A DNA stretch of 64,000 bases, from positions 84,734 through 148,733 of the forward strand of contig NZ_KQ948015.1 of NCBI RefSeq assembly GCF_001513965.1. The letters are read 5' to 3'. The stretch's first letter is position 1. Each line of letters begins with the position of its first letter. The stretch comes from Streptomyces cellostaticus (GTDB lineage: Bacteria > Actinomycetota > Actinomycetes > Streptomycetales > Streptomycetaceae). Under the pieces are notes generated by a model. The model did not search any database and was not told the origin of the DNA. It worked only from the letters and a program-made list of their open reading frames with translations. Below are positions 28,076 through 36,574 of this stretch, one piece after another. A program made the translations under genes and the position numbers.

Positions 28076-28493
28076 GGGCCCGGTGTGCGAACTGGGCCAC
28101 CGGGGCTGCGCCACGAGCTGTCTCACGAACGAGTCGACAGTGCGTGCGCTCGGCTCCGCGGACTACACCGAGGCGATCACCCGGGCTCGCGATGCCGACG
28201 CCGCCGCGCAGCGGGTGTTCGGCGAAGCGGCATACGCGCTGGGCACCGTGATCGGCACCGTGGCCAATCCGGTCGACCCGGAGAAGGTACTGCTGACCGG
28301 CGACGGTCTGCCGCTGTACGAAGTCGCCGCGGACCGGATGCCCGAGGGCATCGCCCGGTCCTACACAGGCGACCCCTCGCAGATCGGCCTCGACATCCAG
28401 CCGTTCGACGTCGGCGAGTGGGCCCGCTCCGGAGCGGCTCTCGCCATCCGTGCCGCGCTGACCGGCCGGATCACCGGCCCCGCAGCGTGGTGA
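28076..28493 (+). pseudogene. C-terminal part of a ROK-family regulator or sugar kinase
   Basis: The frame encodes the end of a ROK protein. VCELGHRGCATS corresponds to the zinc-binding CxCGxxGC block, with one Cys and the Gly altered. ADYTEAITRARDADAAAQRV, ALGTVIGTVANPVDPEKVLL and LDIQPFDVGEWARSGAALA follow normally to the stop. The DNA-binding and nucleotide-binding N-terminal parts are missing and it joins WD40 sequence in the opposite strand. A truncated relic. Confidence 0.7.
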
Positions 28494-28598
28494 CGCCCGA
28501 GGCGGTGACCGAGCCGACGTGGGTGAGGCCGGCAACAGCGCCACCGGCAGAGTGACGTACACGAGCCGGCAGCTGACCGGCGTCACCACCGCAGCGCA

Positions 28599-29585
28599 TC
28601 ACAGCGTTGCGGTCGTCCCCTCCCCGGACCCGCTGCCCGCGAGCCACTGGTCCCATCCCAGGTTGAAGTCGGCGTAGCCGTTGTCGGGCGAGGCCTTGGC
28701 ACGGGTCGAGCCGGTGATGGTGACGGGGTCGCCCTGCTTCACCTGGCCGTAGAACCACTTGGCGTCCGCCATGGACAGGTGGACGCAGCCGTGCGAGCCG
28801 CGGGCGCTGCCGCTGCCCGGATTGGGGTCGCCGGTCGAGTAGTGCACGTAGGTGCCGGACTGGGTCAGGTGAATGTCCCAGGGCAGCGTCAGGTCGTAGT
28901 AGTTGGGGCTGCCCTTGTCGCAGCTGATGCCCACGCTGCAGGAGGTCATGTGGACCTTCTCCTGCTTGTCGATGACGGCCATCGTGCCGTTCCACGTCGG
29001 GTACTGCGGGCTGCCCGCATTGATCGACAGGGTGCGCACCGCCTTGCCGTTGCGGGTCACCTTCATGGTGTGGCCGGTCACCGAGACATCCGCGCGTACG
29101 TCGTCGCCGATCTTGAAGGTGTGCGTGTAGCTGCGCACGCCGTAGCGTCCGTTGCCGTTGCTGACGCCGTTCATGTCAGCGTCGATCTTCACCTTCGTGC
29201 CGGAGGGCCAGTACGTCTTCGGTCGCCAGTCGGCGCGCTGGTCGCCGAACCAGTGCCAGGCGCCGGCCACCGGCTGCGAGGTGCTCACTTTCATGTGCTT
29301 CTCCACCGTGGCCCGGGCCTTTGCCGACACCGGGTTCGTGAAGACCACCGAGATCGGCATGGCCACGCCGACCGTGGTTCCCGTCTGCGGAGTGATCGTC
29401 TCCAGCAGCATCGGCGGGCCCGCGGGCTTCGTCGGTGACGGAGAGGCACTCGCACCCGGCTTGCCCGGCGCCTTTGCGTCGTCCCCGCCCGCCTTGTCAC
29501 TGCCGCCCCCGCCGCAGGCACTCGCGCCCACCAGCATCGCACCCGTGACGAGCGCGATCCCTATGCCGCCCTTGCGCCGTCCCAC
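28599..29585 (-). CDS. L,D-transpeptidase lipoprotein (YkuD with Ig-like domain)
   Basis: Cell-envelope enzyme that forms 3-3 cross-links in peptidoglycan. The signal peptide ends in a lipobox (LVGASAC), so it is a lipoprotein. A Pro/Ser-rich linker is followed by an Ig-like domain at about residues 60-150 and a YkuD domain at about 160-290, with the catalytic block ARGSHGCVHLSMADAKWFY (Cys nucleophile with upstream His). The C-terminal GYADFNLGWDQWLAGSGSG tail is typical of the Streptomyces form. 328 residues, full length. It stands alone. Confidence 0.93.
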   Translation of the reverse strand: MGRRKGGIGIALVTGAMLVGASACGGGGSDKAGGDDAKAPGKPGASASPSPTKPAGPPMLLETITPQTGTTVGVAMPISVVFTNPVSAKARATVEKHMKVSTSQPVAGAWHWFGDQRADWRPKTYWPSGTKVKIDADMNGVSNGNGRYGVRSYTHTFKIGDDVRADVSVTGHTMKVTRNGKAVRTLSINAGSPQYPTWNGTMAVIDKQEKVHMTSCSVGISCDKGSPNYYDLTLPWDIHLTQSGTYVHYSTGDPNPGSGSARGSHGCVHLSMADAKWFYGQVKQGDPVTITGSTRAKASPDNGYADFNLGWDQWLAGSGSGEGTTATL

Positions 29586-30009
29586 GACCAGCCCCGCTCT
29601 CTCGTTCCTCGGCCCTGACGGGCCCGACTCCCTGTCAGACAGCGAGGGCGCGGGCCGCAGTTGCGCGCGCCGGGTAAAGCGTGTCCCAAAACTCGGTGCG
29701 CACCGCCGGCTCGGGGCGACGAGGGGTACGACATCGTCGCCTCCCGCCTTCGGGGCGCGTCAGGATGCGTCCGCGCCGCCGGAGAACTCCGGTTCGGCGT
29801 GCGTCACGGACAGCGGTTCATGATCGGCCCTGGTGCCTGTCTCGACCTGCGGGTGAATGCCTTTCTCGCTTGCCCGGAACATCTCGACGGGGCAGACACA
29901 GAATGCCTGGCAGGAGCGACGCCGCCGAGCAGAACGCGAACGCGTAGCCCGTAGCCCGCCGGCACGCGGCCGACGATCGACTCCCGGGTTGTCTACGTAC
30001 ACTGACGGG
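29586..30009. other. Intergenic region between the transpeptidase and VOC genes
   Basis: About 420 bases holding the divergent promoters. A minus-strand frame at 29760-29880 (EKGIHPQVETGTRADHEPL) has protein-like composition and may be a small relic, but I cannot assign it. No hairpin or operator stands out. Confidence 0.4.
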
Positions 30010-30384
30010 ATGGCATGCCGCATCAGTGAACTGGTCATCGACTGCGCCAACCCCAACCGGCTCGCCGCATTCTGGAGCGACGTCCTCGGCTACGTCGAAC
30101 TCGGCCGGGAGGACGACGGAAGCATCGCGATCGGGCCGCCCGACGCCGGCCCGCAGCCCACCCTCGTCCTCAGCCCCAGCAGCGACCCACGGACCGGGAA
30201 GCTCCCACTGCACATCGACGTCAACGCCACCGACCGGGACCAGGACGCCGAGCTGGAGCGGCTGCTCGCTCTCGGCGCCAGGCCCGCCGACGTCGGCCAG
30301 ACCGGCACCGAGAGCTGGCACGTCCTGGCCGACCCGGAAGGCAACGAATTCTGCCTCCTGCGCACCCGGCTCCAGCCCCTCTGA
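30010..30384 (+). CDS. VOC-family (glyoxalase-like) protein
   Basis: 124 residues forming one vicinal-oxygen-chelate module pair: ELVIDCANPNRLAAFWSDVL, GPQPTLVLSPSSDPRTGKLP, the metal-side LHIDVNATDRD and HVLADPEGNEFCLL. Members include dioxygenases, glyoxalase I and antibiotic-binding proteins; the substrate is unknown. ATG 30010 has only a weak ribosome site, and TACACT lies just upstream, so leaderless translation is possible. Confidence 0.83.
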   Translation: MACRISELVIDCANPNRLAAFWSDVLGYVELGREDDGSIAIGPPDAGPQPTLVLSPSSDPRTGKLPLHIDVNATDRDQDAELERLLALGARPADVGQTGTESWHVLADPEGNEFCLLRTRLQPL

Positions 30385-30558
30385 CCACGTGCGTCCTGAC
30401 GCCGAGCCGCTCGGTCGACGAGCGGCCGCGGATGTCCGGCGGCGGGCCTCCGCGTAGAGCTGGTCGTAGGTGGGGCCGTCGGCAAGCACCGGAGTGGGAG
30501 CGTCGGCCGCCCCCGTTTGCCGGAGGACATGTCGTGGGGGTGCGGCTCGCGTGCGGGC

Positions 30559-31770
30559 CTAGCTCGGCGGGGCGTCCTTGACGAACACGATCCCGTCATG
30601 GCCGGCCATATGGGCCGGGTCCAGCGGGGAGTAGCCGAACCAGGGGGACACGCGGGGAGCGGGCGTCGTGTCACCGAGGACAGCGGCCAGCCGGCGGGGG
30701 TCGACGACGTACCGGTCCTCCGGGAGCGCGTACAAGAGCCCTTCGACAGTGTCCGGGGGCGGGGTGTCCACCCCGTGGTGGCGGATCGTGCCGAGAGCCG
30801 TGGCCATGAAGGCGTACTCATCGCCCAGTTGGGCGCTGACGATCGCCCCGGCGCTCCACCATTCCACCGGCAGGCCGCTCATCTGCATCCTGCTCTTGTC
30901 CCGCTGGAGATGCCCGTTGTGGGCGTACGCCAGCGCCGGGCCGCGCTCGGCGAGGGCGAGCAGGTTGGCGGCCATCATCGACGCCCGCACGCCCAGCAGC
31001 TGCGCCATGCGGCTCGGTGACGGGTCGGCCATCCAGAAGTGGTACCGCAGCAGTCCGGTGGCGGTACGACCGTACATGCGTGCCCGGTCCCAGTCGTCCG
31101 ACGAGGACGCCGCGATCAGGTGTGGCGTCTGCGTGTCAAGCAGGGCTACCAGGTCGTCGGCGAGCAGCCGCAGCTGCTTGGCCTCGGGCGTCTGTCCCAC
31201 GGACCGGGACGGGTCCATCATCGCGGCGGGATCGGTCCACCGGGCGTCGGCGCCGAGCAGGTGGTCGAGCGTTTCCGTGGTGCAGGGAAGCAGGTCGGCG
31301 TCCACCCGGGCGGTGAGGTAGGCGTGGAGTGCGGTGAGGGCCTGCCGGGGGCTCTCGGCGCCGGTGATCTCCAGCGGGCCGTCGAAACCGGCGAAGCGCA
31401 ACTGCTCCGACTCGGGCCGGCCGTCGTTGTACGCACGCATCCAGCGCACAAGCTCGCGGTTGGCCGCAGACGCGCCGAGCCCGATCTCCGGATGGCTGAA
31501 GCCGCGCTCCATGACCTCGTCGAGGGTTCCCGTACCCGACGTGACGTAGTCGTCCACGACCAGGCCCCTCATGCAGTCGCTCTCGATCGTGATCGTCCGG
31601 TAGCGCTCCTGTTCGACGAGTTGCCGGAAGAGATCGTTTCGCACCTCGAGCAGAACGTCCTCGCCGTGGGTGGGCTCACCCAGGGCAAGCAGCCGCGGCC
31701 GGGCCGGGAGCAACCCCATGACGGCAGCGGCGTCGACGGCTTGGGCGGCGTCTTTGATAGCAGCAGTCAT
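30559..31770 (-). CDS. Erythromycin esterase family protein
   Basis: About 403 residues of the EreA/EreB-like fold, which hydrolyses macrolide lactones in the best studied members; many actinobacterial relatives have unknown substrates. Diagnostic blocks are LLALGEPTHGEDVLLEVRND (catalytic His region), IESDCMRGLVVDDYV, and YAHNGHLQRDKSRM with another catalytic His. ATG 31770 was chosen over 31824 because it fits the family start and follows GAGGG. It is divergent from a MerR-type gene, and the palindrome between them suggests the pair is co-regulated. Confidence 0.85.
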   Translation of the reverse strand: MTAAIKDAAQAVDAAAVMGLLPARPRLLALGEPTHGEDVLLEVRNDLFRQLVEQERYRTITIESDCMRGLVVDDYVTSGTGTLDEVMERGFSHPEIGLGASAANRELVRWMRAYNDGRPESEQLRFAGFDGPLEITGAESPRQALTALHAYLTARVDADLLPCTTETLDHLLGADARWTDPAAMMDPSRSVGQTPEAKQLRLLADDLVALLDTQTPHLIAASSSDDWDRARMYGRTATGLLRYHFWMADPSPSRMAQLLGVRASMMAANLLALAERGPALAYAHNGHLQRDKSRMQMSGLPVEWWSAGAIVSAQLGDEYAFMATALGTIRHHGVDTPPPDTVEGLLYALPEDRYVVDPRRLAAVLGDTTPAPRVSPWFGYSPLDPAHMAGHDGIVFVKDAPPS

Positions 31771-31774
31771 GCCC

Positions 31775-31790
31775 TCAACGGTATCGTTGA
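31775..31790. promoter_or_regulatory. Palindromic operator between the esterase and MerR genes
   Basis: TCAACG-GTAT-CGTTGA, six-base arms around four bases, lies 4 bases upstream of the esterase ATG and 27 bases before the MerR ATG. A further half-site, ATCGGTTGAA, follows at about 31794. It fits a binding site for the divergent MerR-type regulator. Confidence 0.6.
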
Positions 31791-31816
31791 AGCATCGGTT
31801 GAAACTTATTCGCGAT

Positions 31817-32566
31817 ATGGGCAAAGCAGTGAGGCAAAACCCTCAAGACCGCGGTCGGCTCAGGCCAGTCGACCTGGCGCGTGGGCACGGCCTGTCCACA
31901 CAGGCGGTCAGGAACTACGAGGCGGCCGGGATCCTGCCGGACGCCGAACGCACTCCGCACGGCTACCGCACCTACACGCCGCTGCACGCGCAAGCGCTGC
32001 GCGCGTTCCTCGCGCTCGTACCCGGACACGGCCACCGGACGGCCACGTTGATCATGCAGTCGATCAACCGGGGCACGACTGAGGACGCTCTTCGGCTCAT
32101 CGACGAAAGTCACGCCCAGCTTCTCGACGACCGCCGCACCCTCCAGGCCGTCGAAGGCGCGCTTCACGACCTCAGTCCCGTACCGCAGGAACGCGGCGAC
32201 ACGTTCGTCGGCCCGCTGGCGAAAAGGCTCGGCATCCGCCCGGCCACGCTGCGCACATGGGAACGCGTCGGCTTGGTCCAACCGCGCCGCGACCCGCAGA
32301 CGGGCTACCGGGTCTACAGCGCGGCCGACGTGCGCGACGCCAAACTCGTCCACCAGCTCAGACGAGGCGGCTACCTGCTGGAACAGATCGCCCCGCTGAT
32401 CGTCCAAGTCCGCTCCGCCGGAGGCGTCGCACCCCTTGAATCGACGCTGCGTGACTGGCATGCGCGCCTCTCGGCCCGCAGCCGCGCCATGCTCACCGGC
32501 GCCGCCGCACTGGACACCTACCTCGACTGCCGACCGGACGACCCCGCCCGGAGACAGGCCGAGTGA
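31817..32566 (+). CDS. MerR-family regulator with two HTH domains (TioE-like)
   Basis: About 249 residues. Residues of about 15-75 form a MerR winged helix (RPVDLARGHGLSTQAVRNYE, then AGILPDAERTPHGYRTYT), and residues of about 135-200 form a second one (GPLAKRLGIRPATLRTWERV, QTGYRVYSAADVRDAKLV). Duplicated MerR modules are known from TioE of the thiocoraline cluster. There is no evident Cys metal site, so it probably senses a small organic molecule. It is divergent from the erythromycin esterase, with a palindrome between. GTG 31829 is an alternative start. Confidence 0.85.
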   Translation: MGKAVRQNPQDRGRLRPVDLARGHGLSTQAVRNYEAAGILPDAERTPHGYRTYTPLHAQALRAFLALVPGHGHRTATLIMQSINRGTTEDALRLIDESHAQLLDDRRTLQAVEGALHDLSPVPQERGDTFVGPLAKRLGIRPATLRTWERVGLVQPRRDPQTGYRVYSAADVRDAKLVHQLRRGGYLLEQIAPLIVQVRSAGGVAPLESTLRDWHARLSARSRAMLTGAAALDTYLDCRPDDPARRQAE

Positions 32567-32684
32567 CCACACCATCGCCTCGTCAACCACGGCCCTGATC
32601 CGGCCGCCCGGCAACTCCCGCTGGCCGCCGCTCAACAGCCCCGTCCCGATGACCTCCCCAGGCGACCGGCGGTCCGGCCCCGTG

Positions 32685-32829
32685 CCATGAACTCCTCAAC
32701 CACGCGCCGCAGTTGGCCGACCGCACCCGTGCCGTCATCGGGCCGTCCGCGCACCCCGACGATCCGGCCGTCGGCAACCGCGACGTCCATCGCGTCCCCG
32801 TTGGAATGCAGCACCAGGCCTACGACGAC
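32685..32829 (-). pseudogene. Possible scrap of a molybdopterin oxidoreductase N-terminus
   Basis: About 48 codons on the minus strand read VLHSNGDAMDVAVADGRIVG and VRGRPDDG, resembling the N-terminal Fe-S/pterin region of formate dehydrogenase-like oxidoreductases, where a block of this kind (DGRIVGVRGR) follows the cysteine motif. No Cys motif or downstream domain remains. The rest of the 32567-33022 gap holds nothing I can name. Confidence 0.35.
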
Positions 32830-33022
32830 GCGGCGCCGGTGACTCTCGGCAAACCGCGAAGGCGTCACCACTGACAACCTTGTGTGCCTTGCGCAGATTC
32901 CCGGTTTCACTGTGACATTCATCCGCCATCAGGTGCCTTCTCGTCACCGCTCCCACCTGGGCATACTCCATGCCTGCCCCGCCTCAAATCACCGAAGTGC
33001 GTGGGCTGTTGCGAAGGAGCTG

Positions 33023-33931
33023 ATGGAAGAGATGACGTTGGAGACAGTCCGTGCAGGGGCCGCAGGCACATGGCTGCTTGGAGATCTCACGGTCAACCGG
33101 ATCGGTTTCGGTGCCATGCGATTGACCGGCAGTGCCGCCTTCCACCGGGGCGTCCCGCACGACCGCAGTCAGGTGATCGGCGTACTGCGCCGTGCGGTTG
33201 AACTCGGCGTCAATCACGTCGACACCGCGGCGTTCTACTTCTCCCGGCTGCGCTCCGCCAACGAGCTGATCAACTCGGCGTTGGCCCCGTACCCGGACGA
33301 CCTGGTGATCGCCACCAAGGTCGGCCCCGCACGGGACGCGTCCGGTGAGTGGGCGGCCCCGGCCCGGCCCGATCAGTTGCGTGGCCAAGTCGAGGAGAAT
33401 TTGCGCCAGCTCGGCCGCGACCACCTCGACGTGGTCAACCTGCGCCTCATGGGCCAGGACTCGATCAGCGAGCACTTCGGGGCCCTCACCGAACTGCGTG
33501 ATGCCGGACTGGTCCGCCACCTCGGCATCTCCGGCGCACGCCCCACTCACCTGGCCCAAGCCCAAGCGATCGCGCCCGTGGTGTGCGTCCAGAACCGCTA
33601 CGGCATCGACGCACGCGCCGGCGCGGAGATGCTCCAGACATGCGCCGCACAAGGCATCGCGTTTGTACCCTTCTTCTCCATCGCCGGCGAGGGACGCGAG
33701 GCGGGCGCCGTCCGCGCCGAGCGGGAACAGATCCTCACGGTCGCCCGTGCACACAGAGTCTCGCCGGCGCAGGTACGTCTGGCATGGACCCTGCGACAGG
33801 GCAAGCATGTCCTGGCCATCCCAGGAACGGGCGACCCGGACCACCTCATCGACAACCTGGCGGCAGGCTCACTGCATCTGACAGAGGAAGACCTCGAACT
33901 CCTCGATTCGATCGACTGCACTGCACCCTGA
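33023..33931 (+). CDS. Aldo/keto reductase
   Basis: A 302-residue NAD(P)H-dependent oxidoreductase with a TIM barrel. Key features: VNRIGFGAMRLTG, the catalytic Asp and Tyr in VNHVDTAAFYFSRL, the Lys in LVIATKVGPARD, and the C-terminal cofactor block AIPGTGDPDHLIDNLAA. The usual active-site His strand reads LDVVNLRLMG, so the His is replaced, as in several AKR subfamilies. AAGGAG lies three bases before ATG 33023 and twelve before ATG 33032, so either may start it. Confidence 0.9.
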   Translation: MEEMTLETVRAGAAGTWLLGDLTVNRIGFGAMRLTGSAAFHRGVPHDRSQVIGVLRRAVELGVNHVDTAAFYFSRLRSANELINSALAPYPDDLVIATKVGPARDASGEWAAPARPDQLRGQVEENLRQLGRDHLDVVNLRLMGQDSISEHFGALTELRDAGLVRHLGISGARPTHLAQAQAIAPVVCVQNRYGIDARAGAEMLQTCAAQGIAFVPFFSIAGEGREAGAVRAEREQILTVARAHRVSPAQVRLAWTLRQGKHVLAIPGTGDPDHLIDNLAAGSLHLTEEDLELLDSIDCTAP

Positions 33932-34024
33932 TACCGACTGCCGGCAGACGCGCTTGAACAGATGCAGGACCGCCCTTGTCAGGCACGAACCCTCTGACCG
34001 GCGCGCCGCGGGTGTGCCAGGCCG

Positions 34025-35107
34025 TCAGCGCTTGGTCGCGACGTAGTAGACGTTGACCGGGTCGCCCTCGACGGACTTGATGTCGATGTTCCCGAACCCG
34101 GCCTCTTCGAGCATGCGCACCGCCGTCTCCTGACCCCAGACCGTGCCGAGACCGGCTCCGCCGGTGCTGAGGGAGGTCGTCATGCAGTAGAAGACGGAGA
34201 AGCCGTAGAGCGCGGGCCCGAAGGGATGACCGATGTTCTCCTCCAGCCTGCTGGAGGCGGCGATGTCGCCCATGAGGAACGTGCCCCCGTCACGCAGGAC
34301 TCGGGCGATCGCCGCCAGCGTCTCGGCCGGCCGGGCGAGGTCGTGGACCACATCGAAGGCGGTGATGAGGTCGTACTCGCCGCTGATGTCTGTCGAATCG
34401 GCAACGGTGTAGCGGACGTTCCGCAGATCGGCACGGGCCGCCGCGGCACGTGCGGTATCGATCCCGGACTCCGACTGGTCCAGACCGTGGAAACGGCTGG
34501 TGGGAAAAGCCTTCGCCAGCACCAGGGGCGCATGGCCCTGCCCCGTTCCCACGTCGAGGACGTCGATGCCGTCACGCAGGCGCTCGGGCAGCCCTGGCAC
34601 GAGCGGCACGATCGTGTCCACCAGCGCCAGGTCGTAGACCCGGGCGGTCTCCTCGGCCTGCAACGCCTGGAACCGCGGATACGCCGAGTACGGCACACCT
34701 CCGCCGTCCCGGAAGCACCGTACGACCTGCTGCTCGACCTCGCCCATGAGCCCGATGTAGGGCATCATGCCCGCCAGGTTGTCCGGGCCCGCCGCCGTGG
34801 TCAGCGACGCCGCGTGCTCCGGCGGCAGGACGAAGGTCTCCCCCTCCGGGTCGTACTCGACGAATCCGCCGACGACCATGCCGCCCAGCCATTCACGCAC
34901 ATACCGTTCGTCGAGGTCCGCCGCCTTGGCGATGTCGGCACTGGACGACGGCGGAAGGCCGGCCAGGGCGTCGAAGAGGCCGCACTGGTGGCCGACGCTG
35001 GTGAGCAGGGCCAGCGCCGCCTTGTTGAGCACATCGACCACTTCGGCGGCGAATGCCTCCTGCCTGGCGGGATCCAGTGGCGCCTGCTGCGCTCCGAGAA
35101 CCGACAT
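34025..35107 (-). CDS. SAM-dependent methyltransferase with N-terminal winged-helix domain
   Basis: 360 residues. The N-terminal 100 residues resemble the winged-helix/dimerisation region of O-methyltransferase-like enzymes (LTSVGHQCGLFDALAGLPPS, DLDERYVREWLGGMVVGGFV). The C-terminal Rossmann domain has motif I IDVLDVGTGQGHAPLVLA, FHGLDQSESGID and FDVVHDLARP. ATG 35107 follows GAAGGAG; the frame stays open to 35182. The acceptor is unknown and no biosynthetic partner is adjacent. Confidence 0.86.
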   Translation of the reverse strand: MSVLGAQQAPLDPARQEAFAAEVVDVLNKAALALLTSVGHQCGLFDALAGLPPSSSADIAKAADLDERYVREWLGGMVVGGFVEYDPEGETFVLPPEHAASLTTAAGPDNLAGMMPYIGLMGEVEQQVVRCFRDGGGVPYSAYPRFQALQAEETARVYDLALVDTIVPLVPGLPERLRDGIDVLDVGTGQGHAPLVLAKAFPTSRFHGLDQSESGIDTARAAAARADLRNVRYTVADSTDISGEYDLITAFDVVHDLARPAETLAAIARVLRDGGTFLMGDIAASSRLEENIGHPFGPALYGFSVFYCMTTSLSTGGAGLGTVWGQETAVRMLEEAGFGNIDIKSVEGDPVNVYYVATKR

Positions 35108-35360
35108 GACCGCTCCTTCAACGGGGTGGCGACGAGGCATCAGCGACACCCAAAGGTGCCCGATTGCCAGGTTATGCCCCATTTGGAGTCCCGGATCTTA
35201 CGGAACTGGGACAGCCTTCGCGTGGCTGCGTGTCGGCGTGGTGGAGCGGTCGGTTCCGCGGCGAGAGGGCGCGTGGTCCGCACGGAGTAGCCGGATGGCT
35301 CTGCCCGGATCCCCTGCGTAGCGTGCAAGGCACCGCTTGCTGCTCTGAGGAGGCCGTGCC

Positions 35361-36161
35361 GTGGAGACGTGTGTCGATGAGATCGCCGATGGCATCTATC
35401 GGATTTCGACGTTCTTCCCGGAAGTGGCCGAGCCCGCCGGGTTCACCTTCAACCAGTTCCTGATCAAGGCGGAGGAGCCGCTGCTGTTCCACACCGGCAT
35501 GAAGCACCTGTTCCCCGCTGTCTCCCAGGCCGTCGGCCGGGTGGTGCCCATGGAACGGCTGCGGTGGATCGCCTTCGGTCACGTGGAGGCCGACGAATGC
35601 GGGGCCATGAACGAATTCCTGGCCGCGGCGCCGCACGCCGAAGTGGCGCACGGCCTGCTCGGCTGCCAGGTCTCCCTCAACGACCTCGCCGACCGTCCTC
35701 CGCGTCCGATGGCGCACGGGGAGGTGCTCGATCTGGGCGGCAAACAGGTCCGCCGGCGGGTCCGCCACCTCAACACGCCGCATGTGCCGCATGGCTGGGA
35801 TGCCCGGGTCCTCTTCGAGGAGACCACCGGCACCCTGCTCTGCGGTGATCTGTTCACACACGTCGGAAACGGGCCGGCAGTCACCGGGGAAGACCTGGTC
35901 GAACGCGCCCTCGACGCGGAGGCCGCGTTCCGGCAGACGTCCTGCCTCACCGCAGCCGTGACCACGCTGCGGTCCCTCGCCGACCTCCGGCCGCGCACGC
36001 TGGCTGTCATGCACGGCTCCTCGTTCCACGGCGACGGCGGCGCTGCGCTGCACGCGCTTGCCGACGGTTTCGAACGGCGATTCGGCCCGGAGCCCCAGTT
36101 CGTCACCCGGCACAGCGTGCTCGCCGGCGAGGACGCACCGGGATACGTCCCACGGGCGTGA
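35361..36161 (+). CDS. Metallo-beta-lactamase-fold protein of the flavodiiron (ODP) type
   Basis: 266 residues. The ligand run HVEADE at about residue 74 is the H-x-E-x-D pattern of the oxygen/NO-reducing diiron MBL domain, and NQFLIKAEEPLLFHTGM, LNTPHVPHGWDARVLF, LLCGDLFTHVG and LAVMHGSSFHGDG continue the fold. The C-terminal flavodoxin domain of true flavodiiron proteins is absent, so an electron donor would have to be separate. GTG 35361 follows AGGAGG. Function beyond the family is unknown. Confidence 0.85.
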   Translation: METCVDEIADGIYRISTFFPEVAEPAGFTFNQFLIKAEEPLLFHTGMKHLFPAVSQAVGRVVPMERLRWIAFGHVEADECGAMNEFLAAAPHAEVAHGLLGCQVSLNDLADRPPRPMAHGEVLDLGGKQVRRRVRHLNTPHVPHGWDARVLFEETTGTLLCGDLFTHVGNGPAVTGEDLVERALDAEAAFRQTSCLTAAVTTLRSLADLRPRTLAVMHGSSFHGDGGAALHALADGFERRFGPEPQFVTRHSVLAGEDAPGYVPRA

Positions 36162-36267
36162 AGCCGGGTGCGCCTGCTGATCGGGCGGAGCTGCCCATCC
36201 CCTGATCCGTCTATCGGGTGCCCCCAGGGCCGGTATTCCGCTCGTGCGCGGATCCGGCCGGCGGGCG

Positions 36268-36561
36268 TCACTCTCCGTCGATGTCCGGCTGGATCTCGAC
36301 GGTGAGGGCCGCGTCCTCGGGGCCGGTGCCTTCCGCGTCCTCCCAGACGATCACGCGGACGTGCTGGTGGACGGCGCCGCGGCGGTCCCACTCGGACACC
36401 AGGTCGGTCACGACGAGGGCGGCGACGTACTCGGCGTCCTCCTTCGGATCATCGGTGGTGACGGTCCCTCGCCAACGCTCGGGATGGTCGCCGTGGGGAC
36501 GCCAGCCCTCGGAGCCGTGCGGCTCGTCCACCCGGTACACCCAGTCCGTCTCGGTGCTCAT
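36268..36561 (-). CDS. Hypothetical 97-residue acidic protein
   Basis: I do not recognise the family. The protein is acidic and soluble (MSTETDWVYRVDEPHGSEGW at the start, LTVEIQPDIDGE at the end) with a beta-strand-like centre HVRVIVWEDAE. It follows the membrane phosphatase by 14 bases on the same strand, so the two are probably co-transcribed. Confidence 0.65.
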   Translation of the reverse strand: MSTETDWVYRVDEPHGSEGWRPHGDHPERWRGTVTTDDPKEDAEYVAALVVTDLVSEWDRRGAVHQHVRVIVWEDAEGTGPEDAALTVEIQPDIDGE

Positions 36562-36574
36562 GGAGCCGATCCTG

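Noticed and set aside
29760..30056. Minus-strand 98-codon frame across the VOC start
   Set aside because: Part is protein-like, but it overlaps a good VOC gene in antisense and has no recognised domain.
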